Source of the DNA: CAYOEZ01 sp964402955
GTDB taxonomy: Bacteria > Chloroflexota > DTOL01 > DAOUCN01
Direction of reading: 5' to 3'
NCBI GenBank assembly: GCA_964402955.1
Contig: CAYOEZ010000214.1
Span: forward strand, 1-8,225
DNA: 8,225 nucleotides
Shown: positions 5,535 to 8,225 of the stretch, one piece after another
Position numbering within the stretch: the stretch's first letter is position 1
Layout of the letters: each line of letters starts with the position of its first letter
Made by a program: the position numbers and the translations under genes
The notes under the pieces: model-generated
Told to the model about the DNA's origin: nothing
Database searches by the model: none
What the model saw: only the letters and a program-made list of their open reading frames with translations

Positions 5535-6662
5535 TCAGCCTAAACGCAGACCGAGCGCCTGCCAGGCCAGTTGGCCACGCTTGAAAAACGCGGACAGCAG
5601 CCGGGGCACGGTTGTGCGAGGCTCCGGGAATACGTGGATCTCGTTGATCTCACGGAATGTGGCCCAGGCTGGCTTCTCGCTGCCGTCGCTGCGCAGGAGG
5701 CCGTGCCAGAGACGCGCCTGGGGGATGTCTTGAAGGAAGAACCAATAGGTCATTGGCGTATGGGGCAGTTGTTTTAGCTTGAGATAGGCGACCTTGAGAT
5801 TGGCGGCCTGAGTGTTCTCGTCCACATTGTCGTTTGACCAGCCAAGCTCGGTGATGTGGATTGGCTTGTTGCTGACGCCGCCCTCTTCCGCAACGTAGGC
5901 CTTTCGCACAAAACTCGCCGCCTGCTCGACACGTGCAGCGGTCGTGCTACTCCACTGGTCAATGTACAAATGCTGGCCAATCACATCGATGGGATAGGAG
6001 CCATACACGTTCCTGACATCGTGCCAGCCGGCAAACGCTTTGCCCTGCCGGTAGGTTTTGCGCAGATAGTCGGCGCCCGTGTTCGACGAGGTCAGCGTAC
6101 GAGAGGTCGGCCCGTGTGTGCTGATTACACCGCCAGAGACGATCGTCAGCGTGGGGGAGCCAATATCCCGGGCCGCAACGTAACATCGGCGCAGCAGCCA
6201 GGCAAAGCTAGATGGATAAAGGTACGTAGTGGACGCATTGGGCTCATTCCAAATCTGCCAGTGACTGATGCGGCCGGCGAAGTGCGCAAAGAGCTTGCTG
6301 GCCGCAAAAGTAACGAACTCTGCAATATAAGGATTGTTGCCGACGCCGCGCCCGGCCTCGGCGCTGCTGGCACGCCACGATCCTGGCGCAGTAGTGGACG
6401 ACCAGGCTTCGTTGCACAGCAGGCCAAGAACCTTGAGATTGTGATCGAGAGCAGAACTGACGATGGCATCATAACAGGAGAGGGCAGAGAAGCCAAACGA
6501 TGTCGTTTCGGTCCAATCCCTGAAGTTGGGGCCAAGACGAAAGTTGAGACGCACCCAGGCTGTGCCGGATGCAGCAATTCTGGCCGCCATGTCATCGCTG
6601 AAGTAGATCTCGCCGTTGTCTCCCATAGGCGCTCCCGGCTGGAGGCCCTGACGAGCACTCAT
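5535..6662 (-). CDS. Clan GH-A glycoside hydrolase (GH39/GH5-like TIM barrel)
   Basis: Probably a retaining glycoside hydrolase of 375 residues with a TIM-barrel catalytic domain. The acid/base candidate is Glu140 in HWQIWNEPN (134-142), at the expected end of strand 4. The nucleophile candidate is Glu272 in IHITELGWS (268-276), at strand 7. Further barrel-like segments are WVRLNFRLG (36-44), LKVLGLL (77-83) and PIDVIGQHLYID (224-235). The start at 6662 (MSARQG) was chosen because GAGGAG lies five bases upstream; an in-frame ATG at 6680 would overlap that site. No signal peptide or anchor is visible, so the protein appears cytoplasmic, unless export is unconventional or the true start differs. 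The stop is TGA at 5535-5537. The exact family and sugar specificity cannot be told by eye. Confidence 0.82.
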   Translation of the reverse strand: MSARQGLQPGAPMGDNGEIYFSDDMAARIAASGTAWVRLNFRLGPNFRDWTETTSFGFSALSCYDAIVSSALDHNLKVLGLLCNEAWSSTTAPGSWRASSAEAGRGVGNNPYIAEFVTFAASKLFAHFAGRISHWQIWNEPNASTTYLYPSSFAWLLRRCYVAARDIGSPTLTIVSGGVISTHGPTSRTLTSSNTGADYLRKTYRQGKAFAGWHDVRNVYGSYPIDVIGQHLYIDQWSSTTAARVEQAASFVRKAYVAEEGGVSNKPIHITELGWSNDNVDENTQAANLKVAYLKLKQLPHTPMTYWFFLQDIPQARLWHGLLRSDGSEKPAWATFREINEIHVFPEPRTTVPRLLSAFFKRGQLAWQALGLRLG

Positions 6663-6778
6663 TAACACTCCTCTTCTCACATTTTTCTGGCGCGCCGTGG
6701 CGATAACAAGTCACCGACATTGGCATTCACATACACATAAGGACGAAGGGCATTGCCTGATGTTACAGTAGGGACACA

Positions 6779-6841
6779 ATGAGCCCAGAGGAAATCCTCC
6801 GGGCTCTGCGCACAATCGCTGAGGTCAATCTCTATCGTTAG
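6779..6841 (+). CDS. Possible 20-residue small ORF
   Basis: The frame starts MSPEEILRAL and ends NLYR with a TAG stop. It is highly helix-forming and uses codons that look ordinary for this genome. AGGGA lies five bases before the ATG. The frame overlaps the hairpin at 6781-6806, so its base order may instead be explained by the stem. It is as likely to be a remnant of a lost gene or chance as a real peptide gene. Confidence 0.2.
   Translation: MSPEEILRALRTIAEVNLYR
6781..6806. terminator. Hairpin between activase and glycoside hydrolase genes
   Basis: GAGCCCAGAGGA and TCCTCCGGGCTC pair over 12 positions with one mismatch and a very short loop. It lies about 65 bases beyond the activase stop on the minus strand. 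No clear T-run follows, so intrinsic termination is only possible, not shown. Elsewhere in 6663-6869 I see no gene I can support firmly and no convincing promoter. Confidence 0.4.
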
Positions 6842-6869
6842 CGCAAAAGCGAAGTGACGGCGGAACCGA

Positions 6870-7796
6870 TCACTGTAACGCCGGACGCGACGCGCTGATC
6901 CCGCACTCCTGTGCAGCCTTGGCCAGCGCCGCCATCTGCTCTTTGCTCAGCGGCGTTAGCGGCGCCGAACGATCATCGAGACCCAAGCTGCGGAACTTGT
7001 CGCCGGCCAGGCGGTGGAAGGGCAAAAGCTCGAGCGATGGCTGTGCGCCGGAGGAGGGTAGGTCGCACACAAATGCGGCAATCGCCTGTATCTCTGGCGC
7101 GGTGTCGTTGACCGTGGGGATGACCGGCACGCGGAACTGCATGTGTGCGCCGCATTCGGCCAGGCGGCGCGCGTTCTTGAGGATGCGCTCATTGGAGACG
7201 CCGGTGACGGCGCGGTGTTTGGCGGCGTCCATGTGCTTGATGTCCATCATCACCAGGTTGGTGAAGGGCAACAGCGTTTCCAGATCGCGCCAGCGGCAGT
7301 TGGCGGCCGTCTCGATCGCCGTATGTATGCCCTCGGCCTTGCTGCGCGCCAGTATCTCGCGCGCAAACTCCGGTTGCAGCAGCGGCTCGCCGCCCGACAG
7401 CGTGACACCCCCGCCCGACGTCTGGTAGAACGAGCGGTCGCTGCGCACCTCGGCCATCACGTCGTCAACCGTGACCTCTTTGCCCGTCGATTGCAGCGCG
7501 CCGGCAAAGCAGCCATCGGCGCAGCGGCCGCAGGCCGTGCAGCGCTCGCGCCGATAGACGTGCACCCCGTTCACAATTGCGTGCCCGTCATGCTTGCAGA
7601 CCTTCACGCACTCGTTGCAGCCAATACAACATTCGGGAAAGAACTGGATTTCCGGCTTGGCCCGCCTGCCCTCCGGGTTGTGGCACCAGAAGCAGAACAG
7701 CGAGCAGCCCTTGAAAAAGACCGTGGTGCGGATGCCCGGCCCGTCGTGAATCGAGAAGCGCTGGATGTTGAAGATGACGCCTTTGGTCATGGTCAT
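6870..7796 (-). CDS. Glycyl-radical-enzyme activating enzyme (radical SAM) with two extra Fe-S clusters
   Basis: This enzyme should cleave S-adenosylmethionine to install the glycyl radical on a partner enzyme under anaerobic conditions. Length is 308 residues, normal for family members carrying the ferredoxin insert. The radical-SAM motif is C31-x3-C35-x2-C38 in GCSLFCFWCHNPEG, preceded by SIHDGPGIRTTVFFKG. The insert carries two 4Fe-4S motifs: C57, C60, C63, C67 and C86, C89, C92, C96. The SAM-binding GGE motif is in GGGVTLSGGEP (128-138). The insert separates it from the short PflA type and suits activases of other glycyl radical enzymes. The start at 7796 has AGGAGAA only at a long 14-base distance; Met at 7790 is an alternative. 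No glycyl radical enzyme gene is in the window, and its upstream region is a repeat and a transposase remnant. The last codons are duplicated in the pseudogene at 5206-5467. Confidence 0.93.
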   Translation of the reverse strand: MTMTKGVIFNIQRFSIHDGPGIRTTVFFKGCSLFCFWCHNPEGRRAKPEIQFFPECCIGCNECVKVCKHDGHAIVNGVHVYRRERCTACGRCADGCFAGALQSTGKEVTVDDVMAEVRSDRSFYQTSGGGVTLSGGEPLLQPEFAREILARSKAEGIHTAIETAANCRWRDLETLLPFTNLVMMDIKHMDAAKHRAVTGVSNERILKNARRLAECGAHMQFRVPVIPTVNDTAPEIQAIAAFVCDLPSSGAQPSLELLPFHRLAGDKFRSLGLDDRSAPLTPLSKEQMAALAKAAQECGISASRPALQ

Positions 7797-7836
7797 TGGT
7801 GTTTGCGCGGTTCTCCTGTTTTCTGGAGCAGTCTGG

Positions 7837-7883
7837 CCCCCCTATCCCCCCAACTTTGGGGGGAACGAAGGGGGACAGGGGGG
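7837..7883. repeat. Nested G/C palindrome, isolated copy of the array P unit
   Basis: The inner palindrome CCCCCCAACTTTGGGGGG is at 7846-7863. It is enclosed by outer CCCCCCT (7837-7843) and AGGGGGG (7877-7883). Bases 7846-7867 are the exact reverse complement of 447-468 in the left-hand array, a 22-base match more than 7 kb away. It sits about 40 bases upstream of the activase start and directly against the broken transposase fragment. Confidence 0.85.
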
Positions 7884-7888
7884 TGTGG

Positions 7889-8026
7889 TTGCCTCTTCCA
7901 TTCGCTGATCTGGCCGGGGTGCAGGCCGATCTCCCTGGACAACTTGGCCAGTGTCCTGGCGCCTCTGGTTGCCTCAAGGCCGACCTCGAAGTTCAACTCG
8001 GCGCTGTGACGCTGTACCTTGAGCAC
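7889..8026 (-). pseudogene. Truncated IS3-type OrfA (transposase helix-turn-helix) remnant
   Basis: The segment reads VLKVQRHSAELNFEVGLEAT, then ARTLAKLSREIGLHPGQISEWKRQ. This matches the N-terminal helix-turn-helix of IS3-family OrfA proteins (typically HSAEFKAKVALEAL...TLAELA...VHPNQISQWKKQ). A GTG at 8026 with GGAGG eight bases upstream is a plausible start; an ATG-started frame also reaches back to 8137. After the Gln at 7889-7891 the similarity ends, and the sequence becomes the palindromic repeat. The leucine-zipper part of OrfA and all of OrfB are therefore missing. No terminal inverted repeats could be identified. Confidence 0.75.
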
Positions 8027-8225
8027 GAGCCTGACCTCCACATGCTGCGCATGATACCACAACTTCCATCTCGCACGTGGTCTAGTTTTGGGGACAATCA
8101 TACCCTTGCATCTTCTGAGCGTGTCCGCAACTGTCATCGTACCACCTCGTGTCTGAACATTACGTGTCCATCATGGCCTGATTGTATTAGAACGTCAAGC
8201 CAAATCTGCTGATGTTACCCCTGCC
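8027..8225. other. Right edge, no supported gene
   Basis: Apart from a possible upstream extension of the OrfA frame to 8137 on the minus strand, I see no gene, tRNA, promoter or terminator that I can defend here. It may hold the outer end of the degraded insertion sequence. Confidence 0.4.

Noticed and set aside
5856..6665. Plus-strand frame of 269 codons
   Set aside because: Antisense shadow of the glycoside hydrolase, which has both catalytic motifs on the minus strand.
7143..8009. Plus-strand frame of 288 codons
   Set aside because: Antisense to the activase with its cysteine motifs, and it continues into the repeat hairpin.

Overview
The window looks like part of a high-GC bacterial chromosome, probably a metagenome-assembled scaffold because it carries two runs of N (946-955 and 2643-2742). 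The G- and C-rich palindromes of the type CCCCCAAxTTTGGGGG between genes, and the mix of secreted carbohydrate enzymes with a membrane-anchored haem-type protein, recall Chloroflexota. That placement is a tentative inference; there is no rRNA or marker gene here.

Layout. Bases 1-476 hold no gene. They are a tandem, higher-order array of short G/C palindromes alternating with three other unit types. The array runs directly into the 3' end of a GNAT acetyltransferase gene (minus, 477-1084, broken by the 10-N gap), and one repeat unit forms that gene's last codons. Upstream on the minus strand lie a xylulokinase-like FGGY kinase (1155-2642, 5' end lost in the 100-N gap) and an alginate-lyase-family protein (2743-3749, 3' end lost in the same gap). 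These two probably form one operon driven by a promoter at 3760-3787. Facing away, with its own strong promoter and a rho-independent terminator, is an exported, C-terminally anchored protein of the ethylbenzene-dehydrogenase haem-binding type (plus, 3968-5128).

Further on, all on the minus strand: a chimeric pseudogene (5206-5467) whose front is a decayed second copy of the lyase gene and whose back is the tail of a second copy of the radical-SAM activase gene; a clan GH-A glycoside hydrolase (5535-6662); and a glycyl-radical-enzyme activating enzyme (6870-7796) with no partner glycyl radical enzyme in view. The right end has a palindromic repeat hairpin abutting a truncated IS3-type OrfA fragment (7889-8026).

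How it fits together. Lyase, glycoside hydrolase and sugar kinase suggest breakdown of a polysaccharide, possibly uronate-containing, and phosphorylation of the released sugar. The activase points to an anaerobic glycyl-radical step encoded elsewhere. The chimeric pseudogene shows that lyase and activase paralogues once lay on the same strand in a second copy of this neighbourhood, later collapsed by deletion. I see no clearly new multi-gene system. The most unusual items are the repeat-derived C-terminus of the GNAT protein, the chimeric pseudogene with its preserved promoter and ribosome binding site, and the apparent gain of an export signal by the intact lyase relative to its dead paralogue.
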